The notes under the pieces are model-generated. The model was not told the DNA's origin. It did no database searches and saw only the letters and a list, made by a program, of their open reading frames with translations. From positions 1 to 6,048 of the forward strand of contig JAUYMV010000501.1 in NCBI GenBank assembly GCA_030698645.1: a DNA stretch of 6,048 nucleotides. Direction: 5' to 3'. This stretch comes from Mesorhizobium sp. (GTDB lineage Bacteria; Pseudomonadota; Alphaproteobacteria; Rhizobiales; Rhizobiaceae). The position numbers were made by a program, and so were the translations under genes. This document shows, piece after piece, positions 1 to 4,930 of the stretch (position 1 is its first letter; every line of letters starts with the position of its first letter).

Positions 1-2
1 TC

Positions 3-221
3 TCCGACAAGTCCGTGTTCGGCAATTCCAAGATCACGATGATGTTCGACCCGAAGACCTATGAGTTGCGCCAGTGGACGATCACCGACGCGCAGGGCAA
101 GGACACGACGGTGATGATCTTCAACGTCGAGCAGGGCGTCAAATTCGGGCCCGAGATCTTCAAGATCGACTACGCCAAGGTATCGCAGGACAACCAGCTG
201 AAGAACGGCCACCAGCAGTAG
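3..221 (+). CDS. lolA: LolA-family outer-membrane lipoprotein carrier protein, C-terminal part (5' end outside window)
   Basis: The window opens inside this gene; the last 72 residues and a TAG stop are visible. LolA is the periplasmic chaperone that accepts lipoproteins released by LolCDE at the inner membrane and delivers them to the outer membrane. The visible part has the LolA C-terminal pattern of alternating beta strands: a strand around ITMMFD, then YELRQWTITDAQGKDTTV, then VKFGPEIFKIDY, which resembles the strands that close the LolA half-barrel. The tail after FKIDY is short and polar, ending GHQQ. A GTG at 15 is in frame, but the open frame runs to the window edge with the fold already under way, so it is an internal codon. 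From general knowledge, lolA next to xthA is a common rhizobial arrangement, which supports the call. The N-terminal signal peptide cannot be checked. Confidence 0.8.
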   Translation, partial: SDKSVFGNSKITMMFDPKTYELRQWTITDAQGKDTTVMIFNVEQGVKFGPEIFKIDYAKVSQDNQLKNGHQQ

Positions 222-224
222 GGT

Positions 225-263
225 CGGCGCCGGCTTTCCTGTGGGGCGCCGGGGAAAACCGGC
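225..263 (+). other. GC-rich inverted repeats between lolA and xthA (possible weak terminator or attenuating hairpin)
   Basis: Four bases after the lolA stop, CGGCGCC (225-231) is perfectly complementary to GGCGCCG (245-251), giving a 7-bp stem with a 13-nt loop. A competing 5-bp stem pairs GCCGG (248-252) with CCGGC (259-263) around a GGAAAA loop. Neither is followed by a T run, so a classic intrinsic terminator is not supported. The rest of the 121-bp gap (264-342) shows no recognisable promoter or gene. The hairpins may slow polymerase or protect the lolA mRNA end. Confidence 0.3.
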
Positions 264-342
264 GTGAGGAGCACCGCGCGCTTGTCAAGCGTGACCGCCG
301 CTGTCAGTTTCCGGCCGCCCAACCGGCGCCGGAATCCCTGAC

Positions 343-1149
343 ATGACGCTGACCATCGCCACCTGGAACATCAATTCGGTACGGCTGCGCCTGCCGCTCG
401 CGGCGGAGTTCCTGCGCGACGTGCAGCCCGACATATTGTGCCTGCAGGAAATCAAGTGCCCGGAGGAGTTCTTTCCCTACCAGGCGTTCCACGACCTCGG
501 CTACGCGCATGTCGTGATCAGCGGCCAGAAGGGCTATCACGGCGTCGCGACCATCTCGCGCCGGCCGATCGAGGTGCTCGAACGGCGCGACTTCTGCACC
601 AAGGGCGACTGCCGGCATCTGTCGGCCCGGTTCGAGGCCGGCGGTCTCAGCATCCTGCTGCACAATTTCTACGTGCCCGCCGGCGGCGACGAGCCGGACC
701 CGGAAATCAACCCGAAATTCCGCCACAAGCTCGATTTCATCGAGGAAATGCGCACGGTCGTGGCCGAATCGGGACCCGACAGCGGCGCCATTCTCGTCGG
801 CGATCTCAACATCGCGCCGCTCGAGACCGACGTCTGGTCGCACAAGCAACTCCTCAAGGTCGTCAGACATACGCCGATCGAGACCGAGGGCTTCGAATCG
901 ATGCGCATCGGCGGCGGCTGGGTCGATCTCATGCGCCAGGCGATCCCGCCCGCCGAAAAGCTCTTCACCTGGTGGAGCTATCGCGCCGCCGACTGGGATG
1001 TGTCGGACCGCGGCCGCCGGCTCGACCATGTCTGGTCGTCGTCGAACATCGCCGGTCATCTGTCGGGTATCGAGGTGCTGCGCCATGCGCGCGGCTGGGA
1101 ACGGCCATCCGACCATGTCCCGGTCATCGCGCGATTCGATCTCGACTGA
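343..1149 (+). CDS. xthA: Exodeoxyribonuclease III (AP endonuclease, XthA)
   Basis: This 268-residue protein matches the usual length of the exonuclease III/APE1 family, which cleaves DNA 5' of abasic sites and degrades duplex DNA from 3' ends during base-excision repair in the cytoplasm. All catalytic motifs are present in order: N9 in ATWNINSVR, the metal ligand E36 in LQEIK, Y110 in HNFYVPAGG, D154 and N156 in GDLNIAP, D228 in LDHVW, and the terminal D257-H258 pair in SDHVP. These correspond to E. coli N7, E34, Y109, D151/N153, D229 and D258/H259. The ATG at 343 is chosen because the first beta strand (LTIATWN) follows immediately; GGA at 331-333 is a weak ribosome-binding site. The gene lies 121 bp after lolA on the same strand and may share its transcript. 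Its TGA directly abuts the stop codon of the opposing gene. Confidence 0.97.
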   Translation: MTLTIATWNINSVRLRLPLAAEFLRDVQPDILCLQEIKCPEEFFPYQAFHDLGYAHVVISGQKGYHGVATISRRPIEVLERRDFCTKGDCRHLSARFEAGGLSILLHNFYVPAGGDEPDPEINPKFRHKLDFIEEMRTVVAESGPDSGAILVGDLNIAPLETDVWSHKQLLKVVRHTPIETEGFESMRIGGGWVDLMRQAIPPAEKLFTWWSYRAADWDVSDRGRRLDHVWSSSNIAGHLSGIEVLRHARGWERPSDHVPVIARFDLD

Positions 1150-1155
1150 TCAATC
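1133..1155. other. Imperfect hairpin spanning the two abutting stop codons
   Basis: GATT (1133-1136) and GATC (1138-1141), with C1137 bulged, are complementary to GATCAATC (1148-1155), leaving a 6-nt loop TCGACT. The structure contains both the xthA TGA (1147-1149) and the TCA (1150-1152) that is the opposing gene's TGA. The stem is AT-rich, so stability is modest, and there is no U tract on either strand. It could mark a shared 3' end for two convergent transcripts, but this is inference. Confidence 0.25.
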
Positions 1156-1605
1156 CTGGAAGCGGGGCTGCAGCCTTGCGATCTTGTCGGCCATTGCCGA
1201 GAAATCGGCCGCGAACCGGTTGCGCAGGGCAACGGCGACCTCGGGATACTCCTCGAGGATGCGGCGGAACAGCGTGCGGTTGAGCCGGATCACCTCCGAC
1301 TCCTCCTCGGCAACGGCGCCGGTCTGCCGGTTCGACGCAACGATCAGCGCCATTTCGTCCAGCATCATGCCGGGCGTCGCCCGAAACACCGGCACGCGCT
1401 CGCCCTCGACGGTGCGGTAGAGCTCGACGCTGCCCCTGACGACGACATAGGCGCAATCCGCCGGCGCATCCTCGCGGTAGAGGTCGCGGCCCTTCGCCAG
1501 CCTGATGTTCTCGGCGCCGAAGGCCAGCAGGCGCAGCTGTTCGTACGTCAGGCTTTCGAACAGCCGTACGCCGGATAGAACACGGATGTCGTCGTCCAGC
1601 GCCAT
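1150..1605 (-). CDS. Stand-alone cyclic-nucleotide-binding (CRP-type cupin) domain protein
   Basis: This 151-residue protein is essentially one cNMP-binding beta-barrel with flanking helices. It opens with a typical lead-in helix (LFESLTYEQLRLLA, about 15-28), then beta strands with the glycine turns RGSVELYR (57-64) and the phosphate-binding-cassette region at about 79-98 (PGMMLDEMALIVASNRQTGAV). In CRP-like proteins this cassette reads FGE...R. Here E84 and R93 are kept but the glycine before the glutamate is D83, so cAMP/cGMP binding is plausible but not assured. A C-terminal helix (about 113-151) replaces the C-helix, and there is no helix-turn-helix, so it is not itself a transcription factor. 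It lies 54 bp downstream of cenR on the same strand and is probably co-transcribed. The ATG at 1605 has only a weak GGAA upstream. The role is unknown; a regulatory or protein-interaction function is inference. Confidence 0.8.
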   Translation of the reverse strand: MALDDDIRVLSGVRLFESLTYEQLRLLAFGAENIRLAKGRDLYREDAPADCAYVVVRGSVELYRTVEGERVPVFRATPGMMLDEMALIVASNRQTGAVAEEESEVIRLNRTLFRRILEEYPEVAVALRNRFAADFSAMADKIARLQPRFQD

Positions 1606-1638
1606 GGGCGGTTCCGGCCTCTCGAGCCCATGCCGCCG

Positions 1639-1661
1639 AGCCGGCGACTCAATCGCCGGCT
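1639..1661 (-). other. Perfect 9-bp hairpin overlapping the cenR stop codon
   Basis: Positions 1639-1647 (AGCCGGCGA) pair perfectly with 1653-1661 (TCGCCGGCT) around a 5-nt loop (1648-1652). On the minus strand it begins on the last bases of the cenR TAG stop (1662-1660) and fills much of the 54-bp gap before the cyclic-nucleotide-fold gene. No T run follows, so it is not a standard rho-independent terminator. It could reduce read-through, stabilise the cenR mRNA 3' end, or set the ratio of the two proteins. Confidence 0.5.
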
Positions 1662-2343
1662 ACGGAACGAGCTTGTATCCGCCGCTTTCTGTCACAAGAA
1701 TTTCGGCATTGGAAGGATCGCGCTCGATCTTCTGGCGCAGCCGGTAGACGTGCGTCTCGAGCGTGTGCGTGGTGACGCCCGAATTGTAGCCCCAGACCTC
1801 CTCCAGCAGCACGTCGCGCGTCACCACCTTCTGGTCGGCGCGGTAGAGATATTTGATGATGGAGGCCTCCTTCTCGGTCAGCCGGACCTTGCCGCCGCGC
1901 TGGTCGAGCAGCAGCTTCTGGCTCGGCTTGAACGTGTAGGGGCCGACGGTGAAGGTGGCGTCCTCGCTCTGCTCGTGCTGGCGCAATTGCGCGCGGATGC
2001 GGGCGAGCAGCACGGCGAAGCGGAACGGCTTGGTGACATAGTCGTTGGCGCCGGCCTCCAGGCCCAGAATCGTGTCCGAATCGGTGTCGTGCCCGGTCAG
2101 CATGATGACCGGCGCCTTGAAGCCGCCCTTGCGCAGCAGCTTGACCGCCTCGCGGCCGTCCATGTCGGGCAGGCCGACATCCATGATCAGCAAGTCGATG
2201 ACTCCGGCGCGCGCCGCCACGATGCCCTTGCCGGCGGTCGATTCCTGCAGCACGTCGAATTCCTCATAGAGCCCGAGCTGTTCGACGAGGGTGCCACGCA
2301 GGTCGTCGTCGTCGTCGACGAGCAATATGGTTCTGGACGTCAT
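1660..2343 (-). CDS. cenR: CenR-type OmpR/PhoB-family response regulator
   Basis: This is a 227-residue two-domain response regulator. The receiver (about 4-120) has the acidic pocket in DDDDD (10-14), phospho-acceptor D55 in IMDVGLPDMDG, T83 in MLTGHD and K105 in VTKPF. The winged-helix DNA-binding domain (about 130-227) includes LTEKEASIIKYL, the EEVWGYN turn and the recognition helix THTLETHVYRLRQKIE (192-207), ending ESGGYKLVP. The DDDDD run, QLRQHEQSEDATFTVGPYTF linker and GVTTHTLETH segment match, from memory, the CenR group of alphaproteobacteria, known from Caulobacter, Rhodobacter and Brucella as a cell-envelope regulator. No histidine kinase is visible, consistent with cenR being separate from its kinase. 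Divergent from an L,D-transpeptidase gene, it could control that neighbour (inference). The start ATG at 2343 has only a weak GGA upstream. The family call is firm; the cenR symbol rests on recalled similarity. Confidence 0.85.
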   Translation of the reverse strand: MTSRTILLVDDDDDLRGTLVEQLGLYEEFDVLQESTAGKGIVAARAGVIDLLIMDVGLPDMDGREAVKLLRKGGFKAPVIMLTGHDTDSDTILGLEAGANDYVTKPFRFAVLLARIRAQLRQHEQSEDATFTVGPYTFKPSQKLLLDQRGGKVRLTEKEASIIKYLYRADQKVVTRDVLLEEVWGYNSGVTTHTLETHVYRLRQKIERDPSNAEILVTESGGYKLVP

Positions 2344-2482
2344 GTTTGAATCCGTTATCTGTGCAATGAATTTTCTGTTGACCCGCGATCCTTACGCGGA
2401 ACGTCTCGGGCGATGGAAGAAGCTCACCGTGAATTGTTCCGCGCAGTCATCCTACTCCAGAATTCGTGAAACCGCGCCATCG
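2344..2482. promoter_or_regulatory. Divergent intergenic region between cenR and the L,D-transpeptidase gene
   Basis: This 139-bp stretch is visibly richer in A+T than its flanks and must hold the promoters of both divergent genes, unless the right-hand gene starts further upstream. An 8-bp inverted repeat, CGCGGAAC (2395-2402) and GTTCCGCG (2436-2443), is separated by 33 bp. The pentamer GAATT occurs three times (2368, 2431, 2460). TTGACC at 2378-2383 could be a plus-strand -35 element, but no convincing -10 lies 16-18 bp downstream. On the minus strand, GATAAC near 2354-2359 is a -10-like hexamer without a good -35. I cannot assign a transcription start to either gene. Confidence 0.45.
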
Positions 2483-3022
2483 ATGAAAAGCAAAGGCCGC
2501 TCACCGCTGATATTTGGTGTCAGACGCCGGCCCGGCAAGAGGTCGCAGGGCATTCTGTCGCTCGGCGGGCTCAACTGGCCGTGCGCGCTCGGCAAGGGCG
2601 GAATCTCGGCGCTGAAGCGCGAGGGCGACGGCGCGACGCCGCTTGCGCGAATGCGCGTGCTGGGGGGCTATTGCCGGACCGACGGCGTGGCGCTGCGCAA
2701 GTCGGTCCTGCCGCTGCGGGCTATCGGGCGCGATCTCGGCTGGTGCGACGCCCCGGCCGACCGCAACTACAATCGCCCGGTGACGCTGCCCTATCCGGCG
2801 AGCCACGAGCGCATGCGGCGCGAGGACCGGCTCTACGACATCTGCCTCGTGCTCGACTGGAACATCGCGCCGCGCCGGCGCAATCGCGGCAGCGCGATCT
2901 TCCTGCACCTGGCGCGTCCGGGCTATCCGCCGACCGAAGGCTGCATCGCGCTGTCGCCGCGCGACATGGCGCGGCTGCTACCGCTGCTGTCGACCCGCAG
3001 CTTCGTCCAGGTGATGCGCTAG
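2483..3022 (+). CDS. L,D-transpeptidase catalytic domain (YkuD) protein
   Basis: This is a 179-residue protein made almost wholly of a YkuD catalytic domain. Such enzymes use a cysteine to make 3-3 cross-links in peptidoglycan or to attach proteins to it, normally in the periplasm. The signature is at the C-terminus: H142 in AIFLHLARPGY and the presumed nucleophile C154 in PTEGCIALS. The family's usual [S/T]HGC(V/I)R reads TEGCIA here. Upstream the domain has the glycine-rich KREGDGATP (substrate entry), WCDAPADRNYNRPV and PASHERM segments typical of the COG3786 subgroup. The ATG at 2483 is chosen because the first domain strand begins soon after. In-frame GTG 2429 and ATG 2366 are alternatives, and none has a clear ribosome-binding site. 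No signal peptide or membrane anchor is seen from any of these starts. The gene is divergent from cenR and ends 1 bp from the opposing DUF1761 gene. Confidence 0.85.
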   Translation: MKSKGRSPLIFGVRRRPGKRSQGILSLGGLNWPCALGKGGISALKREGDGATPLARMRVLGGYCRTDGVALRKSVLPLRAIGRDLGWCDAPADRNYNRPVTLPYPASHERMRREDRLYDICLVLDWNIAPRRRNRGSAIFLHLARPGYPPTEGCIALSPRDMARLLPLLSTRSFVQVMR

Positions 3023-3023
3023 C

Positions 3024-3443
3024 CTATTCGATCGCCGGGCCGCCGAACCAGCCGATGACCGCGCCGATGATGAGGAGCACACCGAGCCAGTGGGCGCCGT
3101 CGATCAGGGTCAAGGTCCAGCCGAAACCCTCGTAGCGGTTGTTGACGGTCAGCGTCGTCGCCACGAAGCCGAGCCAGAAGACGAAGCCGAAGATGAGGCC
3201 GGCGACCAGGCTGGGCTCGCCGCCGGTCACGGCGCCTAGCAGCAGCGCCACGATGGTCGCCATCAGCAGTTCGGCGATGAAGCTGATGATGAAGGGCACG
3301 GCGGAGCGCTGCATCTTGGTCGGGTCGATCTTCGCCGCCGCCATCCAGGGCTTGCCGAGCGACATGTACCAGGCAGCGCCGAACAGCCAGGCGAGCACCG
3401 CCGCTAGGACGACGGCAAGCCAGTTTATAACCGAGAAATCCAT
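3024..3443 (-). CDS. DUF1761 family small integral membrane protein
   Basis: This 139-residue, strongly hydrophobic protein has four predicted membrane helices at about 6-28, 49-72, 79-100 and 111-133. Family features visible are the N7-W8-L9 opening of helix 1, the G22-A-A-W25-Y turn with GKPWM following it, and the polar NNR (101-103) before helix 4, which matches the DUF1761 pattern. The biochemical function of the family is unknown. It follows the methyltransferase gene by 52 bp on the same strand and may be the last gene of the tsaD-gpsA run or have its own promoter. The ATG at 3443 is preceded by an unusual G8 tract acting as the only ribosome-binding-site candidate. Its TAG lies 1 bp from the stop of the opposing L,D-transpeptidase gene. 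Confidence 0.85.
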   Translation of the reverse strand: MDFSVINWLAVVLAAVLAWLFGAAWYMSLGKPWMAAAKIDPTKMQRSAVPFIISFIAELLMATIVALLLGAVTGGEPSLVAGLIFGFVFWLGFVATTLTVNNRYEGFGWTLTLIDGAHWLGVLLIIGAVIGWFGGPAIE

Positions 3444-3447
3444 GTTA

Positions 3448-3455
3448 CCCCCCCC
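3448..3455 (-). promoter_or_regulatory. G8 homopolymer at the DUF1761 ribosome-binding site
   Basis: On the coding (minus) strand eight consecutive G residues lie 4 bases before the ATG at 3443, where a Shine-Dalgarno sequence should be. A second ATG (3457-3455) overlaps the start of the tract. It is out of frame now, 14 bases upstream of the annotated start, but would be in frame if the tract had nine G's. Confidence 0.5.
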
Positions 3456-3470
3456 ATTTGGTTATTGCGC

Positions 3471-3499
3471 ATGCAACGCCCGCATCGGTCCGCCGTCAA
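3471..3499 (-). promoter_or_regulatory. Possible sigma-70-type promoter for the DUF1761 gene
   Basis: On the minus strand TTGACG (3499-3494) is followed after exactly 17 bp by TTGCAT (3476-3471). The -35 matches the consensus at five of six positions, the -10 at three. The -35 overlaps the stop codon of the upstream methyltransferase gene, and the -10 lies 27 bp before the DUF1761 ATG. It would allow DUF1761 expression apart from the upstream operon. The match is only moderate. Confidence 0.3.
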
Positions 3500-4149
3500 G
3501 TGCAGCGCCACACTGAAGTGCGCTTGACGTCGGAATCTTCCAGAATGCGGGTTACGGGCACATGGTATTCGGCCAGCCGCGCGATACGGTCGCGTGGCAG
3601 GTAGGCGCGGCCGGGATCGCCGGCGAGCACCAGGGCTCCGCGCGCCGCGAGGGCCGCGAACCAGGGCACGAGCCGCGCCGCAAACGCCTTGTCGTAGAAG
3701 ACGTCGCCCGCCAGCACGACATCCCAGCCGAGATCGGCGCCGACGAGGTCGTCGGCCGTGAATTCCAGCGTCACGCCGTTCTGCCGGCCGTTCAAGGCGA
3801 CCGCCGCCGCGCTGAACGGATCGATGTCGGCGGCCGTCACCCGCGCTGCGCCGGCAAGTGCCGCGGCGATGCCGACCAGGCCCGAGCCGGCGGCGAAATC
3901 GAGCACGGTCCTGCCGCGCACCGTTTCCGGATGGTCGAGGACATAGCGCGCGAGGCCCTGGCCGCCGGCCCAGGCAAAGGCCCAGAACGGGGGCGGCAGG
4001 CCCTTTTCCTGCAATTCCTCCTCGGTCAGGTGCCAGAGGTCATGCGCCTCGTCGGCCAGGTGCAGGCGGATTTCCGGCACGTGCGGCGGCGCGAGCAGCG
4101 CCGTGTTGGCCAGGATGAAGGACCGCCTTGCGGCAAGCGTGGACGTCAT
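3496..4149 (-). CDS. METTL20/ETFBKMT-like class I SAM-dependent protein lysine methyltransferase
   Basis: This 217-residue seven-beta-strand methyltransferase has the SAM-binding motif I VLDFAAGSGLVG (82-93) and acidic residue D108 at the end of strand 2 (AADIDP). The post-II motif DVFYD (149-153) corresponds to the D/E-x-F-Y motif that marks the METTL20 group. Further matches to human METTL20 (ETFBKMT) are FWAFAWAGGQGLARYVLDHPETVRG (55-79) just before motif I and GDPGR after strand 5. METTL20 methylates lysines of the electron-transfer flavoprotein beta subunit in mitochondria. The Agrobacterium orthologue is reported to act on ETF-beta and ribosomal protein L7/L12, so the same cytoplasmic substrates are inferred here. 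The ATG at 4149 is chosen because it lies 10 bp after the EVE gene stop and homology begins nearby; a longer frame back to 4287 would overlap that gene. It is probably translated from the tsaD-gpsA operon. Confidence 0.8.
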   Translation of the reverse strand: MTSTLAARRSFILANTALLAPPHVPEIRLHLADEAHDLWHLTEEELQEKGLPPPFWAFAWAGGQGLARYVLDHPETVRGRTVLDFAAGSGLVGIAAALAGAARVTAADIDPFSAAAVALNGRQNGVTLEFTADDLVGADLGWDVVLAGDVFYDKAFAARLVPWFAALAARGALVLAGDPGRAYLPRDRIARLAEYHVPVTRILEDSDVKRTSVWRCT

Positions 4150-4159
4150 CGTCGCCGGA

Positions 4160-4585
4160 TCATGGCGCCGGATCGAGCCCGGCCATGCGGCAGACCTCGC
4201 GCCATTCGTCGTCGGTGACCGGCTGCACGGAAAGTCGCATCGAGGTGACCAGCGCCATCCTGGCGAGCGCGGGATTGGCCTTGACATCGACCAGCGTCAC
4301 CGGCTTCGGCACTTCGCGCACGGCGCGGATGTCGACGCATTCCCAGCGCGCGTCCTCCGTCGTCGTGTCCTGATGGGCGAGCGCGCAGACCTCGACGATG
4401 CCGACGATCTCCAGCCCCTCGTTGGAATGGTAGAAGAAGCCGAGATCGCCGATCCGCATGGCGCGCATGTTGTTGCGCGCCAGATAGTTGCGCACGCCAT
4501 CCCATTGCGTGCCGGCCTTGCCCTTCGCCTGCAGCGCCTCGAAGGAGAAGACGGAGGGTTCGGATTTGAACAGCCAGTAGGCCAT
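4160..4585 (-). CDS. EVE domain protein (thymocyte nuclear protein 1/THYN1-like)
   Basis: This 141-residue protein is a single EVE domain, a PUA-like fold that in related proteins reads modified bases in nucleic acids. Diagnostic segments are the N-terminal YWLFKSEP (3-10), WDGVRNYLARNNMRAM (28-43), IGDLGFFYHS (45-54) and the following strand EIVGIVEV. The conserved aromatic and SEP residues that line the pocket in the family are intact, so it should bind a nucleic-acid base or nucleotide, but the ligand is unknown. The ATG at 4585 is preceded by GGGGAAAG, an acceptable ribosome-binding site. It starts 18 bp after the YciI-like gene and ends 10 bp before the methyltransferase gene, implying one transcript. 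Being next to tsaD and a methyltransferase, a link to RNA modification is tempting but is inference only. Confidence 0.92.
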   Translation of the reverse strand: MAYWLFKSEPSVFSFEALQAKGKAGTQWDGVRNYLARNNMRAMRIGDLGFFYHSNEGLEIVGIVEVCALAHQDTTTEDARWECVDIRAVREVPKPVTLVDVKANPALARMALVTSMRLSVQPVTDDEWREVCRMAGLDPAP

Positions 4586-4603
4586 GGATCTTTCCCCGCC
4601 GGT

Positions 4604-4900
4604 TCAGGCCGTCGCCGGCTTGCCGAACGTCCAGTTCCAGGCCCTCAGATCGGCGCTCTGGAACAGCCCGACCTTGGCGTAGGGATCGCGCGCAAGCATG
4701 GCGCGGGCGGCGTCCATGTCGTCCGCCTCGACGACGACGAAGCTGCCATTCGGCTTGCCGTCCGCATCGAGGAAGGGGCCGGCGAGCTTCAACTCGCCGC
4801 TGGCCTTCAGTTCGTCCAGATAGGCGACATGTGCCGGTCGCGTGTCGATGCGCAGTTGAAGCTGGCCGGGTTTGTCGAGGGCGGTCAGGGCAAAGAGCAT
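4604..4900 (-). CDS. YciI-like (dimeric alpha-beta barrel) protein
   Basis: This 98-residue protein belongs to the YciI family, small ferredoxin-like alpha+beta proteins that form dimers. Visible features are the first strand MLFALTALDKPG, conserved H24 in RPAHVAYLDELK, the middle AGPFLDADGKPNGSFVVVEADD and the C-terminal DPYAKVGLF followed by a WNWTFGKP strand. The family's H24 and the aspartate of DPYAK are thought to form a putative active site, but no reaction is established for most members. The start is set at 4900 because GGAGGA lies 4 bases before it; another ATG at 4912 overlaps that ribosome-binding site and would add MEDC, which lies outside the usual domain. It is 30 bp downstream of gpsA and 18 bp upstream of the EVE gene, so co-transcription is likely. 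Confidence 0.88.
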   Translation of the reverse strand: MLFALTALDKPGQLQLRIDTRPAHVAYLDELKASGELKLAGPFLDADGKPNGSFVVVEADDMDAARAMLARDPYAKVGLFQSADLRAWNWTFGKPATA

Positions 4901-4904
4901 GCAG

Positions 4905-4910
4905 TCCTCC
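4905..4910 (-). promoter_or_regulatory. Strong Shine-Dalgarno that fixes the YciI-like start
   Basis: On the minus strand GGAGGA lies 4 bases before the ATG at 4900. It is the best ribosome-binding site in the window and overlaps the alternative upstream ATG at 4912, arguing against that longer start. Confidence 0.7.
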
Positions 4911-4930
4911 ATATGCGGGCAATCCCGCGT

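Noticed and set aside
304..1116. A 270-codon minus-strand open frame opposite xthA
   Set aside because: It is a shadow of xthA, whose catalytic motifs are all intact in the other strand.
1166..1175. Perfect 10-bp palindrome GGCTGCAGCC
   Set aside because: It lies inside the coding sequence of the cyclic-nucleotide-fold protein with no accompanying regulatory context; chance is sufficient.
2302..2316. Five tandem GTC triplets
   Set aside because: They encode the DDDDD acidic-pocket run of CenR, which I recall as typical of the family, so this is coding constraint and not a microsatellite of interest.
1630..2349. A 239-codon plus-strand open frame covering cenR
   Set aside because: It is antisense to a clear response regulator, has a composition typical of GC-rich shadow frames and shows no recognisable domain.
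2348..2352. GANTC (CcrM-type methylation) site just upstream of cenR, and another in the hairpin at 1646-1650
   Set aside because: GANTC sites also occur within several genes here (for example near 332, 1133 and 2601), so position alone is no evidence of cell-cycle methylation control.
4153..4174. 9-bp direct repeat CGCCGGATC at the EVE stop codon
   Set aside because: It is short, GC-rich and partly coding; this level of repetition is common by chance here.
4150..4287. N-terminal extension of the methyltransferase to 4287
   Set aside because: The added 46 residues overlap the EVE gene in another frame, are unlike the family and are unnecessary given the ATG at 4149.
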